Source: Streptomyces caeruleatus
Lineage (GTDB): Bacteria; Actinomycetota; Actinomycetes; Streptomycetales; Streptomycetaceae
Assembly (NCBI RefSeq): GCF_001514235.1
Contig: NZ_KQ948924.1
Span: 875,832-939,831 of the forward strand
DNA: 64,000 nt
Direction: 5' to 3'
The notes under the pieces are model-generated. The model was not told the origin of the DNA, ran no database searches, and worked only from the letters and a program-made list of their open reading frames with translations. Position numbers and translations under genes: made by a program. Positions 54,358 to 62,149 of this stretch are shown piece after piece (position 1 is the stretch's first letter; each line of letters begins with the position of its first letter).

Positions 54358-54918
54358 TCATGACCGCCGGTCCGCTCCCGGCCCCGCGGAGCCGAGCGCA
54401 GTGCGGTGGGGCGCAGCGGCTGGGGCGGGCATCACCTGGAACAGCGCCGATCCGCTCTCGAAGTCCAGCAGCCGCTGTTTGCGGTCCAGGCCGCCGCCGT
54501 ATCCGGTGAGGCCGCCGTTCGCGCCGACGACGCGGTGGCAGGGGACGATGATGCCGATCGGGTTCCTGCCGTTGGCGAGGCCGACCGCGCGGGATGCGCC
54601 GGAGTTGCCCAGGGCGTCGGCGAGCCGGCCGTAGGAGCGGGTCTCGCCGTACGGGATCCGGCGCAGCTGTTCCCAGACACGGCGCTGGAACGGGGTCCCC
54701 AGCAGGCGCAGTTCGAGGGTGAAGTCCTTCAACTCGCCTGCGAAATAGGCCTCCAGTTGTTCGGTCGCCTCACCGAAGAGGGAGTCGTCGCGGGTGCCGA
54801 AGGTCTCCTCGTGCGGGCGGTGGCGCTGTTCGGTCATGTAGAGACCGCACAGGACGCCGTCCTCGGCGACGAGGGTGAGCGGGCCGTACGGGCTGTCGAT
54901 GACGGTGTGCTGCTTCAT
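54358..54918 (-). CDS. ogt: Methylated-DNA--protein-cysteine methyltransferase
   Basis: 186 aa. The alkyl-acceptor motif is IIVPCHRVVGANGGLTGYGGG (in parts IIVPCHRVV; GGLTGYGGG), preceded by the HTH segment RRIPYGETRSYGRLADALG. It transfers O6-alkyl groups from guanine to its own Cys, a suicide repair reaction. The last 25 residues are a low-complexity Pro/Ala/Gly tail. It starts 17 bases after the Ada-AlkA gene, so both form an alkylation-repair operon. Confidence 0.95.
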   Translation of the reverse strand: MKQHTVIDSPYGPLTLVAEDGVLCGLYMTEQRHRPHEETFGTRDDSLFGEATEQLEAYFAGELKDFTLELRLLGTPFQRRVWEQLRRIPYGETRSYGRLADALGNSGASRAVGLANGRNPIGIIVPCHRVVGANGGLTGYGGGLDRKQRLLDFESGSALFQVMPAPAAAPHRTALGSAGPGADRRS

Positions 54919-54935
54919 CTGGGCTCCTGATGTGC

Positions 54936-56435
54936 TTACACGGGGAGGAAGTTGATCGGGTGGCTGTCCGTCGCCCACAGGTACTGGACGGCGTACGCCC
55001 GCCAGGGGCGCCAGGCGGCCGCCCGGGCCGTGAGGGCCGCCGGGGTGGACGGGAGGCCCAGTTCCTGGGCCGCGCGGCGGATTCCGAGGTCGGTGGGGAG
55101 GAAGGCGTCGGGGTCGCCGAGGGCGCGCATCGCGATGACGTCGACGGTCCAGGGGCCGAACCCGGGGAGGGCGAGGAGGCGGGCCCGGGTCTCCGGCCAG
55201 TCGCTGTCGGGGCCCAACCTCACCTCCCCGTCGGCGAGTTGACGGACCAGCGTGGTGAACGTCGTGCGGCGTGTGCGGGGCATCGCCAGTGACTCCGGGT
55301 CCACGGCGGCCAGCGCCTCGGGGGACGGGAAGAGGTGGGTGAGGCCGCCCTCGGGGTCGTCGACCCGTTCGCCGTGGACGGTGACCAGGCGGGCCGCGTG
55401 GGTGCGGGCGGCGGCCGTGGAGACCTGCTGGCCGAGCACGGCCCGTACGGCGAACTCCGCCTCGTCGACCGTACGGGGCACCCGGCGGCCCGGTGCCTTG
55501 TCGACCAGGGGCGCGAGCAGGGGGTCCGTACGCAACTGGTCGTCGATCGCCACCGGATCGGCGTCCAGGTCGAGCATCCGGCGGCAGCGGCTGATCGCGA
55601 CGGTCAGATCGCGCAGGTCGCCGAGGGTGAGGCGGCAGGCGATGTGGTCGGGCTGGGGCGACAGGGACACGAGGCCGTGGCCGTACGGCAGCCTGAGCGT
55701 GCGCCGGTAGGCGCCGTCCCGCCATTCCTCGACGCCGGGTACGGCGGTCGCGGCGAGGTGGCCGAAGAGGTTGTCGGGGTTGAGGGGGGCGCGGAACGGG
55801 AGGCGCAGCGTCAGGGCGCCCGCGGTGTTCGGTGGGGTGCCCGGGGTGTTCGGTGGGGTGCCCGGGGTGCCGCGGGGTGCGCGGGCGCGCAGGTCGGTCG
55901 GGGCCAGGGCGAAGACCTCGCGGACGGTGTCGTTGAAGGTGCGGATGGAGGCGAACCCGGCCGCGAAGGCGACGTCCGCCATGGGCAGGGGCGTCGTCTC
56001 GATGAGGAGCCGGGCCGCCTGGGCGCGCTGGGCGCGGGCCAGGGCGAGCGGACCGGCGCCGAGTTCGGCGAGGAGCTGGCGTTCGATCTGCCGGGTGCTG
56101 TAGCCGAGCCGGGCGGCGAGGCCGGGCACGCCCTCGCGGTCCACGACGCCGTCGGCGATCAGCCGCATGGCGCGGGCCACGAGGTCGGCGCGCTGGTTCC
56201 ACTCCGGGGAGCCGGGGCTGGTGTCGGGGCGGCAGCGCTTGCAGGCCCGGAACCCGGCCTGCTGGCAGGCGGCGGCGCTCGGGAAGAACCGCATGTTCTC
56301 CGGCTTGGGCGGGACCACCGGGCAGCTGGGCCGGCAGTAGATCCCGGTCGTCACGACCGCCGTGAAGAACCAGCCGTCGAAGCGGGCGTCCTTGGACTGG
56401 ACGGCGCGCACGCAGCGCGCGGTGTCGGTGTGCAT
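54936..56435 (-). CDS. Ada/AlkA fusion: methylphosphotriester sensor, AraC HTH and 3-methyladenine glycosylase
   Basis: 499 aa from the ATG at 56435, with AGAAGGGG directly upstream; an ATG at 56447 is possible. N-terminal Ada zinc domain with four Cys (TGIYCRPSCP and FRACKRCRPD); the methyl-accepting Cys is the first. AraC-type HTH at about 95-190 (LGYSTRQIERQLLAELGAG). A repetitive linker (GTPGTPPNTPGTPPNTAG) then leads to an AlkA-like glycosylase at about 215-490, with the HhH motif LLALPGFGPWTVDVIAMRAL and catalytic Asp (LPTDLGIRRAA). It should sense and repair alkylation damage and regulate the operon with ogt. Confidence 0.94.
   Translation of the reverse strand: MHTDTARCVRAVQSKDARFDGWFFTAVVTTGIYCRPSCPVVPPKPENMRFFPSAAACQQAGFRACKRCRPDTSPGSPEWNQRADLVARAMRLIADGVVDREGVPGLAARLGYSTRQIERQLLAELGAGPLALARAQRAQAARLLIETTPLPMADVAFAAGFASIRTFNDTVREVFALAPTDLRARAPRGTPGTPPNTPGTPPNTAGALTLRLPFRAPLNPDNLFGHLAATAVPGVEEWRDGAYRRTLRLPYGHGLVSLSPQPDHIACRLTLGDLRDLTVAISRCRRMLDLDADPVAIDDQLRTDPLLAPLVDKAPGRRVPRTVDEAEFAVRAVLGQQVSTAAARTHAARLVTVHGERVDDPEGGLTHLFPSPEALAAVDPESLAMPRTRRTTFTTLVRQLADGEVRLGPDSDWPETRARLLALPGFGPWTVDVIAMRALGDPDAFLPTDLGIRRAAQELGLPSTPAALTARAAAWRPWRAYAVQYLWATDSHPINFLPV
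55820..55880 (-). repeat. 21-bp tandem repeat inside the Ada-AlkA gene
   Basis: About two and a half copies of a GGGGTGCCCGGGGTGTTCGGT unit encode the repetitive Thr-Pro-rich linker between the HTH and glycosylase domains. Because the unit is divisible by three, copy changes keep the frame. Confidence 0.75.
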
Positions 56436-56535
56436 CCCCTTCTGCATGAGTCCAGCATCGACGACGTGAGGCGACCGGGGCTGGCGAGAATCCGACATCA
56501 ACCTCGTCTGTGCTGGGAGCGGCCGGATCACCGTC

Positions 56536-56571
56536 CGCATCACCACCCGCATCACCAGCCGCATCCCCAGC
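56536..56571. repeat. Three tandem 12-bp repeats
   Basis: CGCATCACCACC at 56536 and two diverged copies at 56548 and 56560, in the divergent promoter region beside the ArsR operator. Possibly remnants of operator duplication or simple slippage. Confidence 0.75.
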
Positions 56572-56572
56572 C

Positions 56573-56614
56573 ATATGAATAATCATTCATGTGTTCAGGT
56601 GTGGTGGGTAAGAT
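56573..56614 (+). promoter_or_regulatory. ArsR-family operator and leaderless promoter
   Basis: An imperfect palindrome at 56573-56592 has 16 of 20 symmetric positions around the core TGAATAATCATTCA (56576-56589), the SmtB/ArsR-type inverted repeat and AT-rich in an otherwise GC-rich window. TTCATG at 56586-56591, 17 bases and TAAGAT at 56609-56614 form the promoter; the ATG follows 7 bases later. The operator overlaps the -35, so metal-responsive autorepression is likely. It could also reach the divergent Ada-AlkA promoter. Confidence 0.82.
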
Positions 56615-56621
56615 GCCGTCC

Positions 56622-57014
56622 ATGGGTCATGGAGCCGTCACCACCGCGCAGGACGCCCCGGAGCGCGTACGTCTGGACGCGGCCAACGTGGCCAAGGTGG
56701 CCACGACCCTCCAGGCCCTCTCCACCCCCTCCCGGCTGCTGATCCTGGCGCGGCTGCGCGAGGGGCCGCTGCCGGCCACGGAGTTGGCGGCCGAGGTGGG
56801 CATGGAGCAGTCCGCCTGCTCGCACCAGCTGCGGCTGCTGCGCAACCTGGGTCTGGTGGTGGGTGAGCGCCGCGGGCGTTCGGTCGTGTACGCGCTGCAC
56901 GACCACCATGTCGCCGAGCTGCTCGACCAGGCCGTGTACCACGTGGAGCATCTGCGGCTGGGCATCAGCGACACGGCCGAGGGCGACAGCGAGGGCGAGG
57001 GCGAGGGCGACTGA
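56622..57014 (+). CDS. ArsR/SmtB-family metalloregulator
   Basis: 130 aa from the ATG at 56622, which lies 7 bases after TAAGAT (leaderless). Winged HTH with ALSTPSRLLILARLREGPLPATELAAEVGMEQSACSHQLRLL (in parts ALSTPSRLLILARL; VGMEQSACSHQLRLLRNLG). The C-terminal helix carries DHHVAELLDQAVYHVEHLRLG, matching the metal-binding alpha-5 pair of His/Asp of Zn/Co/Ni sensors (D-x-H ... H-x-x-H). The tail EGDSEGEGEGD is acidic and repetitive. No metal efflux gene is adjacent, so its target may be itself or the divergent alkylation-repair genes. Confidence 0.93.
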   Translation: MGHGAVTTAQDAPERVRLDAANVAKVATTLQALSTPSRLLILARLREGPLPATELAAEVGMEQSACSHQLRLLRNLGLVVGERRGRSVVYALHDHHVAELLDQAVYHVEHLRLGISDTAEGDSEGEGEGD

Positions 57015-57047
57015 GGCGCCTGCCGGGCGGCCTGGCGCCGCACACCG

Positions 57048-57539
57048 TCACGGGACGCGCGGTGACGAGGCGCTGGGGGCGGGAGTCGGTCCCGTGCCCC
57101 GCAACTCCTGGATCTTTCCGCCCAGTTGAGGGCGCAGCCGCTCCAGCAACGCCGGTTTCGCGCTGACCACCCATCGGGTGCCGACGAGGTACTTGCCGCC
57201 GTAGACGGCGGCCGCGTCCAGCCAGGTGAGCTTGAGCTTCTCCTGCGGGAACGTCGTGATGAGATAGTCGCCCTTCCCGGTGTGGCAGACCCCCTCGCGC
57301 AGTTCGTCCGCCTCGGTGCGGATCTTGACCTTGCAGCCCGTCAGATCGGCGATCACCTCGACCTTGGCCGGGGCCACGACGCCGGCCACGGTGGCGGCTA
57401 CGTTCGTCGGGCCGCTCTGTGCGGCGGAGCCCCTGTCCTCGCCTCCGCCGCACGCGGTGGTCAGGAGCAGCAGGGTCAGACTGCCGGTCGCCGTCGCGAC
57501 CCGGGCACTGCGGGCGATGCTTCCTCGGTGTGACTGCAC
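57048..57539 (-). CDS. Hypothetical lipoprotein
   Basis: 163 aa from a GTG at 57539 with GAGGAAG upstream. The lipobox LLLTTAC is at about residue 30. The mature part is a beta-rich domain with two Cys (DLTGCKVKIRTEADELREGV; CHTGKGDYLITTFPQEKLKL) that could form a disulfide. Located on the outer membrane surface by lipidation. No family is recognised. A tandem partial duplication of the start region (GCTTCCTCGGTGTG at two sites) lies just upstream. Confidence 0.75.
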   Translation of the reverse strand: MQSHRGSIARSARVATATGSLTLLLLTTACGGGEDRGSAAQSGPTNVAATVAGVVAPAKVEVIADLTGCKVKIRTEADELREGVCHTGKGDYLITTFPQEKLKLTWLDAAAVYGGKYLVGTRWVVSAKPALLERLRPQLGGKIQELRGTGPTPAPSASSPRVP

Positions 57540-57646
57540 GGAGCTTCCTCGGTGTGGCTGTGGCTGCACGAGAGGTGGTACGGATCGGCGCCGGGAGGTG
57601 TTCAGCCGCGCGGCGAGCGCGAGTGCTGCGCCGCGGGGTGAGTCAG

Positions 57647-57826
57647 GTGACGGTGACGGCGCCGCCCGGCACCCTGCCGCTGCTGCCCCACCACGCCCCC
57701 GGCGACAGCGCCCTGGCACCCCTCGCCGAACGGACGGCGCGGCACCACCACGCCGTCCTCCTCGCCAACCACGGTCCGGTCGTCGCCGGAGCGCCCCTGG
57801 AACAGGCTGCCGCGCTCGCGCCGTAG
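57647..57826 (+). pseudogene. Class II aldolase / OtnC-type decarboxylase remnant
   Basis: The frame at 57647-57826 encodes TLPLLPHHAPGDSALAPLAE, then RHHHAVLLANHGPVVAG and a stop. LLANHGPV is the signature of class II (fuculose-phosphate-type) aldolases and 3-oxo-tetronate 4-phosphate decarboxylases. The N-terminal half, including the remaining zinc ligands, is absent, and the C-terminal helices are lost by a stop. About 60 of 215 residues survive, and the gene stands between an unrelated lipoprotein and the macrodomain gene. Confidence 0.8.
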
Positions 57827-57851
57827 TCGGCCCGCCTGACCGACGGTTCCG

Positions 57852-58361
57852 TCAGCGGACCCGCGCCGCGAACGCCTCGTACGCCCGCTCGTCGAAGAGG
57901 ACGAACCTGACCTCCTCGACGTCGGTCTCCGCCGACCGCACCGTCTCCACGGCGATGCGCGCGGCGTCGTCCAGCGGGTAGCGGTAGACGCCGGTGGAGA
58001 TCGCCGGGAAGGCGACGGTGCGGGCGCCGAGTTCGTCGGCGACGCGCAGGGACTCGCGGTAGCAGGAGGCGAGGAGACCGGAGCGGTCCTCCTGGGCGGA
58101 GAAGACCGGGCCCACCGTGTGGATCACCCAGCGGGCGTCCAGTTCCCCCGCCGTCGTGGCGACCGCCTGCCCCGTGGGCAGGCCCTTGCCGTACCGGGCG
58201 GCGCGCAGCTTGCGGCACTCGTCGAGGATGGCGGGGCCGCCGCGGCGGTGGATCGCGCCGTCCACTCCTCCCCCGCCGAGGAGGGAGGAGTTCGCGGCGT
58301 TGACGATCGCGTCGGCGCTCTCCCGCGTGATGTCGCCCTGGACGAGCCTGATGGTGGTCAT
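57852..58361 (-). CDS. Macrodomain protein (O-acetyl-ADP-ribose deacetylase)
   Basis: 169 aa single macrodomain of the YmdB/MacroD class. Conserved segments: LVQGDITRESADAIVNAANSSLLGGGGVDGAIHRRGG (in parts: QGDITRESADAIVNAAN; LLGGGGVDGAIHRRGG) and TVAFPAISTGVYRYPLDDAA. It hydrolyses O-acetyl-ADP-ribose or mono-ADP-ribosyl-Glu/Asp. The ATG at 58361 has GAGG upstream and lies 38 bases after the P450 stop, so it may be the last gene of the ebo/P450 transcript. A functional link to the Sir2 gene at 49.8 kb is possible. Confidence 0.94.
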   Translation of the reverse strand: MTTIRLVQGDITRESADAIVNAANSSLLGGGGVDGAIHRRGGPAILDECRKLRAARYGKGLPTGQAVATTAGELDARWVIHTVGPVFSAQEDRSGLLASCYRESLRVADELGARTVAFPAISTGVYRYPLDDAARIAVETVRSAETDVEEVRFVLFDERAYEAFAARVR

Positions 58362-58399
58362 GGCTGCCTCTATAGCAGGCCGGCCCGGCCACCGCAGGT

Positions 58400-59585
58400 T
58401 CACTGCCAGGCGACCGGCAGCGAGCGCACCCCGTGGACCGTGCTCGTCGAGAGGGCGAGCGAGTCGGGCGGGGCCGTCATCCGCAGGGACGGCAGCCTGC
58501 GGAACAGGGTGGACAGACCGAGCCGGAGTTCGGTGCGGGCGAGGGACTGGCCGATGCACTGGTGCAGGCCGTGGCCGAAGGCGAGGTGGCCGCTCGCGTC
58601 TCGCCGGACGTCGAGGGCGTCGGGGGCGGCGTACACGGCCGGGTCGCGGTTGGCGGCCTGCAGGGCGACCACCACGCCCTCGCCCGCGCGGATGCGGACA
58701 CCGGACAGGTCGACGTCCTCCGTGGCGACCCGCCGTATCCCGGAGTGGATGACGGTCAGATGGCGCAGGAGTTCCTCCACCGCCCCCGGCCACAGGGAGT
58801 CGTCGGCGCGCAGTGCCTCCAGCTGGGCCGGGTGCTGGAGCAGGGCGATGGCGGCCAGCGGGAACATGTTGGCCGTCGTCTCGTGGCCGGCCAGCAGCAG
58901 GAGGGAGACCATGCCCGTCGCCTCGTCGAGGCCGGCCTCGCCGGTCGCGACGCGTTCCGTGGCCAGACGGGAGACGAGGTCGTCGGCGGGGTCGTGCGTG
59001 CGGCGTTCGATGAGGGCACGCAGATAGCCGTAGAGCGCCATGCGGGCGGCCATCGCCTCGGCCGGGTCGCCGGCGACGCTGGTGAGGGCGTTGGACTTCG
59101 CGCGGAAGAAACCGTGGTCCTCGTAGGGGACGCCGAGCAGTTCGCAGATGGCGAGGGTGGGCAGCGGCAGCGCGTACGACGCGACCAGGTCCGCCTCCGT
59201 CGCGTCGCCGTCCGTCATCGCGTTCAGCAGGTCGTCGCAGATCCGCTGGACGGCGTCCTCCATCTGCTGGATACGCCGGAAGGTGAAGTCGGGGATCAGC
59301 ATGCGGCGCAGCCGGGTTGGTCCGGCGGGTCCATCTGGTGGAGAGGCCGGGGGCCTGTGGGGGCGCGCCCGGGCGGGTGTGGGGGAAGTTCGGGTGGTTG
59401 GCGTCCGCGCTGAAGCGGGGGTCCGCGAGGACGGTGCGGGCGTCGTCGTGACCGGTGACCAGCCAGGGGCTGTTGTCGCCCCAGATCGTCACCCGGCGGA
59501 TCGGCTCCTCGGACTGCCACTTGGCGTACTCGGGGGCCGGGTCGAGCAGGGGGCGGAGGGTGGGGAGGGACGGGTGGGTCGTCAT
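58400..59585 (-). pseudogene. Cytochrome P450 of the ebo operon, two single-base frameshifts
   Basis: From the ATG at 59585 (ATGA overlap with the eboF stop) a P450 N-terminus is encoded up to PGAPPQAPGLS. After two frame jumps within about 30 bases (near 59340 and 59319) the sequence continues as MLIPDFTFRRIQQME to a normal end. Inserting one base at each point restores GLxHQMDPPDHTRLRRMLIP, a typical P450 segment, and a 395-aa protein. The rest is intact: I-helix LLLLAGHETTANMF, ExxR VEELLRHL, haem loop LAFGHGLHQCIGQSLAR. The gene may be inactive or the sequence may carry errors. It is the only P450 seen linked to ebo genes here. Confidence 0.87.
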
Positions 59586-60988
59586 GTGTGCGTTCCTTCG
59601 GTGTGCAGGCCCGCGAGGTCGAGCAGCAGCGACTTGACCTCCGTGGCGGCGTACGCGTCCCCTTCCCGCTCCGGCTCCGAGCACAGCAGTACGGGGCCGT
59701 GGTCGGGGTCGGCGGGCAGCCGGCCGTGGCTGCCGCGGACGCCGGACGGGTCGAGGGGGACGGTCTTGAGGCGGTAGCGGAAGCCGAGCTTCTTGCGGGC
59801 GACCTGGCCGACGGCGCGCAGTTTCACCGCGGGGACCGTCTCGTCGTAGAGCAGCTCGGCGGGGTCGTAGCCGGGCTTGCGGTGGATCTCGACCTGGCGG
59901 GCGAAGTCGGGGGCGCGTTCGTCGTCCAGCCAGTAGTAGTACGTGAACCAGGCGTCGGGGTCGGCGACAGCGACGAGTTCCCCGGAGCGCTCGTGGTCCA
60001 GGCCGTGCGCCGCCCTGCCCTCGGCGTCCAACACCCGTTCCACGCCGTCGAGTTCACCGACGATCTTCGCGACGGGCCCGGTGTCGGCCGGGTCGCGGAC
60101 GTAGACGTGGGCGACCTGGTGGTCGGCGACCGCGAAGGCGCGTGAGGTCCACGGGTCGAGGTACTCCATGCCGTCCTGCGTGTACACCTCCAGCAGGCCG
60201 GCCCTGCGCAGGGCGCGGTTGATGTCGACCGGGCGGGAGACGGGTGTGATGCCGTACTCGCTCAGCGCCACGACCGTCGCGCCCTCGCGCAGGAAGTGGT
60301 CGATCAGCGGGCTCAGGGCGTCGTCGAGCCGGCGGGCCGCCTCGGCCGTCGCGTCCGAGTCGGGGCCGGAGCGCTGGGGCTCGTAGTCCAGCTGCGGGAT
60401 GTAGACGAGCGTGAGGTCGGGGCGCTTCTCGTCGAAGACCTGGCGGGCGGCGGCCAGGATCCACTGGGTGGAGGGCAGGCCGGCGTTCGGGCCCCAGTAG
60501 GTGAACAGGGGGAACGGGCCCAGCCGGTCGGTGAGTTCGTCGTGCAGGGACGGCGGCCAGGTGTAGCAGTCGGGTTCCTTGGCGCCGTCGGAGTAGTAGA
60601 TGGGGCGCGGGGTGACCGTCCAGTCGACGTCGGCGCCCATCGCGTACCACCAGCAGATGTTGGCGACCGTGTAGTCGGGGTTCGACCTGCGGGCCGTCTC
60701 CCAGATCTTCTCGCCGCCGACGAGCGCGTTGTGCTGGCGCCAGAGCATGACCTCGCCGAGGTCGCGGAAGTACCAGCCGTTGGCCACCGCGCCGTGCGTG
60801 GAGGGGGGTTCGCCGGTGAGGAGGGTGGACTGGACGGTGCAGGTGACGGCGGGCAGCACGGTGTCGAGCCGGGACCGGAAGCCGCGTTCGCCGAGGGCGG
60901 CGACAGACGGCATGTGCTTCAGCAGGTGGGGGGTGAGGCCGACGATGTCGAGGACGACAACGCGGTTCGCCGGGTGGTCGGTCGTCAT
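59582..60988 (-). CDS. eboF: EboF-like type I phosphodiesterase/nucleotide pyrophosphatase
   Basis: 468 aa alkaline-phosphatase-superfamily enzyme. Metal/nucleophile features: RVVVLDIVGLTPHLL at the start (Asp ligand), TVLPAVTCTVQSTLLTG (Thr nucleophile), VYIPQLDYEPQRSG and VVALSEYGITPVSR (Asp/His ligands). It starts with ATGA overlap to the eboE stop and ends with ATGA overlap to the P450 start. In ebo clusters this protein is the phosphodiesterase; its substrate is unknown. Likely cytoplasmic as no signal peptide is present. Confidence 0.9.
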   Translation of the reverse strand: MTTDHPANRVVVLDIVGLTPHLLKHMPSVAALGERGFRSRLDTVLPAVTCTVQSTLLTGEPPSTHGAVANGWYFRDLGEVMLWRQHNALVGGEKIWETARRSNPDYTVANICWWYAMGADVDWTVTPRPIYYSDGAKEPDCYTWPPSLHDELTDRLGPFPLFTYWGPNAGLPSTQWILAAARQVFDEKRPDLTLVYIPQLDYEPQRSGPDSDATAEAARRLDDALSPLIDHFLREGATVVALSEYGITPVSRPVDINRALRRAGLLEVYTQDGMEYLDPWTSRAFAVADHQVAHVYVRDPADTGPVAKIVGELDGVERVLDAEGRAAHGLDHERSGELVAVADPDAWFTYYYWLDDERAPDFARQVEIHRKPGYDPAELLYDETVPAVKLRAVGQVARKKLGFRYRLKTVPLDPSGVRGSHGRLPADPDHGPVLLCSEPEREGDAYAATEVKSLLLDLAGLHTEGTHT

Positions 60989-62142
60989 GACGGGTCCTCC
61001 TTGAGGCCGAGGCCGGTCAACCGGTCACGGGCCCAGGCGAGTTCGGCGGCGATGCCGCCGGGCAGGTCGGCCGGCGGTTCGGGCAGGACGGACCAGGTGT
61101 AGGTCTCGACCTCGATGTGGTCGCAGCCGGCCGAGGCCCCGCCCAGCAGCCCGGTGAGGACCTGGTCGAGCTGGTCGGCCGTGGTACGCAGCGGGGGTTC
61201 GGGCTCGGTGTGCAGCGGGGCGTGGAAGTGGACGCGCCAGGGGCCGCCGTCGGCGGGAAGCCCGCCGCCCAAGGCCTCCGGGAGGTCGTCCACGCCGACG
61301 ACGTCACCGTCGCTCGTGGTCCGGGTCTGGTGCAGGAACCGGGGTTCGGCGAGCCGGCGCAGGGCCGCGCGGGCGGCGGGGTCGGCCGGGGCGGCGGCCT
61401 CCACCGCGCAGGACGCCTGGAGCTTGACGACGGGCATCCCGGCTTCCGTGAGCCGGCGCAGGGCCTCGGAGGGCTGCTCGAACTGCACGGCGAGGTGGCA
61501 GGCGTCCAGGCAGACGCCGAGCCGGTCGGGGTCCAGTCCGCCGAGTTCCCGTACCGCCTGGGTGGTGGTCTCGACGACGCACCCGGGTTCGGGTTCGAAG
61601 CCGACGCGGATACGGCGGCCCGTCCACGCCTCCAGCGCGGCGAGCCCCGTGGTCAGGCGGGCCAGGGCGTGCCGGGCCTCCTCGGCGCAGGCGGGCGTCC
61701 ACGGGGTGCGCCAGGCGAGCGGCAGCGTGGAGACGCTTCCGCGGCCGACATCGTCGGGGAGGAGGGCGGCGAGGACGCGGGCGCAGTCCAGGGTGTACTT
61801 CAGCCGGGCCTCGTCGGCCCAGTCGGGCAGGTACACGTCCTTTTTGACGACCTCGCGGTGGAATCCGGCGTACGGGAAGGCGTTGAGGGTGACGGTCTCC
61901 AGCCCGCGCGCCCCCAGCTCGCGCTTCAGCCGCGCCAGCGACCCCTCGTCGTCGGCGAGTTCGGTGACCACGCCCCGGGCCAGCCACAGCCCGATACCGA
62001 GCCGGTCGGCGCCGAGGCGTTCGCGCACGGGCTCGGCGTACGCGGCGAGTTGGGCGATGACGCCCTCCAGGTCCTCGGCCTGGTGGACGTTGCTGCAGTA
62101 GCCGAGGTGGACGGTCGTGCCGTCCGGATGCAGAAAGCGCAT
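60985..62142 (-). CDS. eboE: EboE-like metabolite traffic protein (TIM-barrel)
   Basis: 385 aa xylose-isomerase-like TIM barrel: HLGYCSNVHQAEDLEGVIAQ at the start, TVTLNAFPYAGFHREVVKKD, PEPGCVVETTTQAVRELGGL and VCLDACHLAVQFEQPSEALR (metal-binding His/Glu positions), and a C-terminal TYTWSVLPEPPADL. This matches the EboE family associated with the ebo clusters. Database name reflects genetic evidence for metabolite movement; enzymatic activity is unproven. It lies 7 bases after eboB and overlaps eboF. Confidence 0.92.
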   Translation of the reverse strand: MRFLHPDGTTVHLGYCSNVHQAEDLEGVIAQLAAYAEPVRERLGADRLGIGLWLARGVVTELADDEGSLARLKRELGARGLETVTLNAFPYAGFHREVVKKDVYLPDWADEARLKYTLDCARVLAALLPDDVGRGSVSTLPLAWRTPWTPACAEEARHALARLTTGLAALEAWTGRRIRVGFEPEPGCVVETTTQAVRELGGLDPDRLGVCLDACHLAVQFEQPSEALRRLTEAGMPVVKLQASCAVEAAAPADPAARAALRRLAEPRFLHQTRTTSDGDVVGVDDLPEALGGGLPADGGPWRVHFHAPLHTEPEPPLRTTADQLDQVLTGLLGGASAGCDHIEVETYTWSVLPEPPADLPGGIAAELAWARDRLTGLGLKEDPS

Positions 62143-62149
62143 GGGACGG

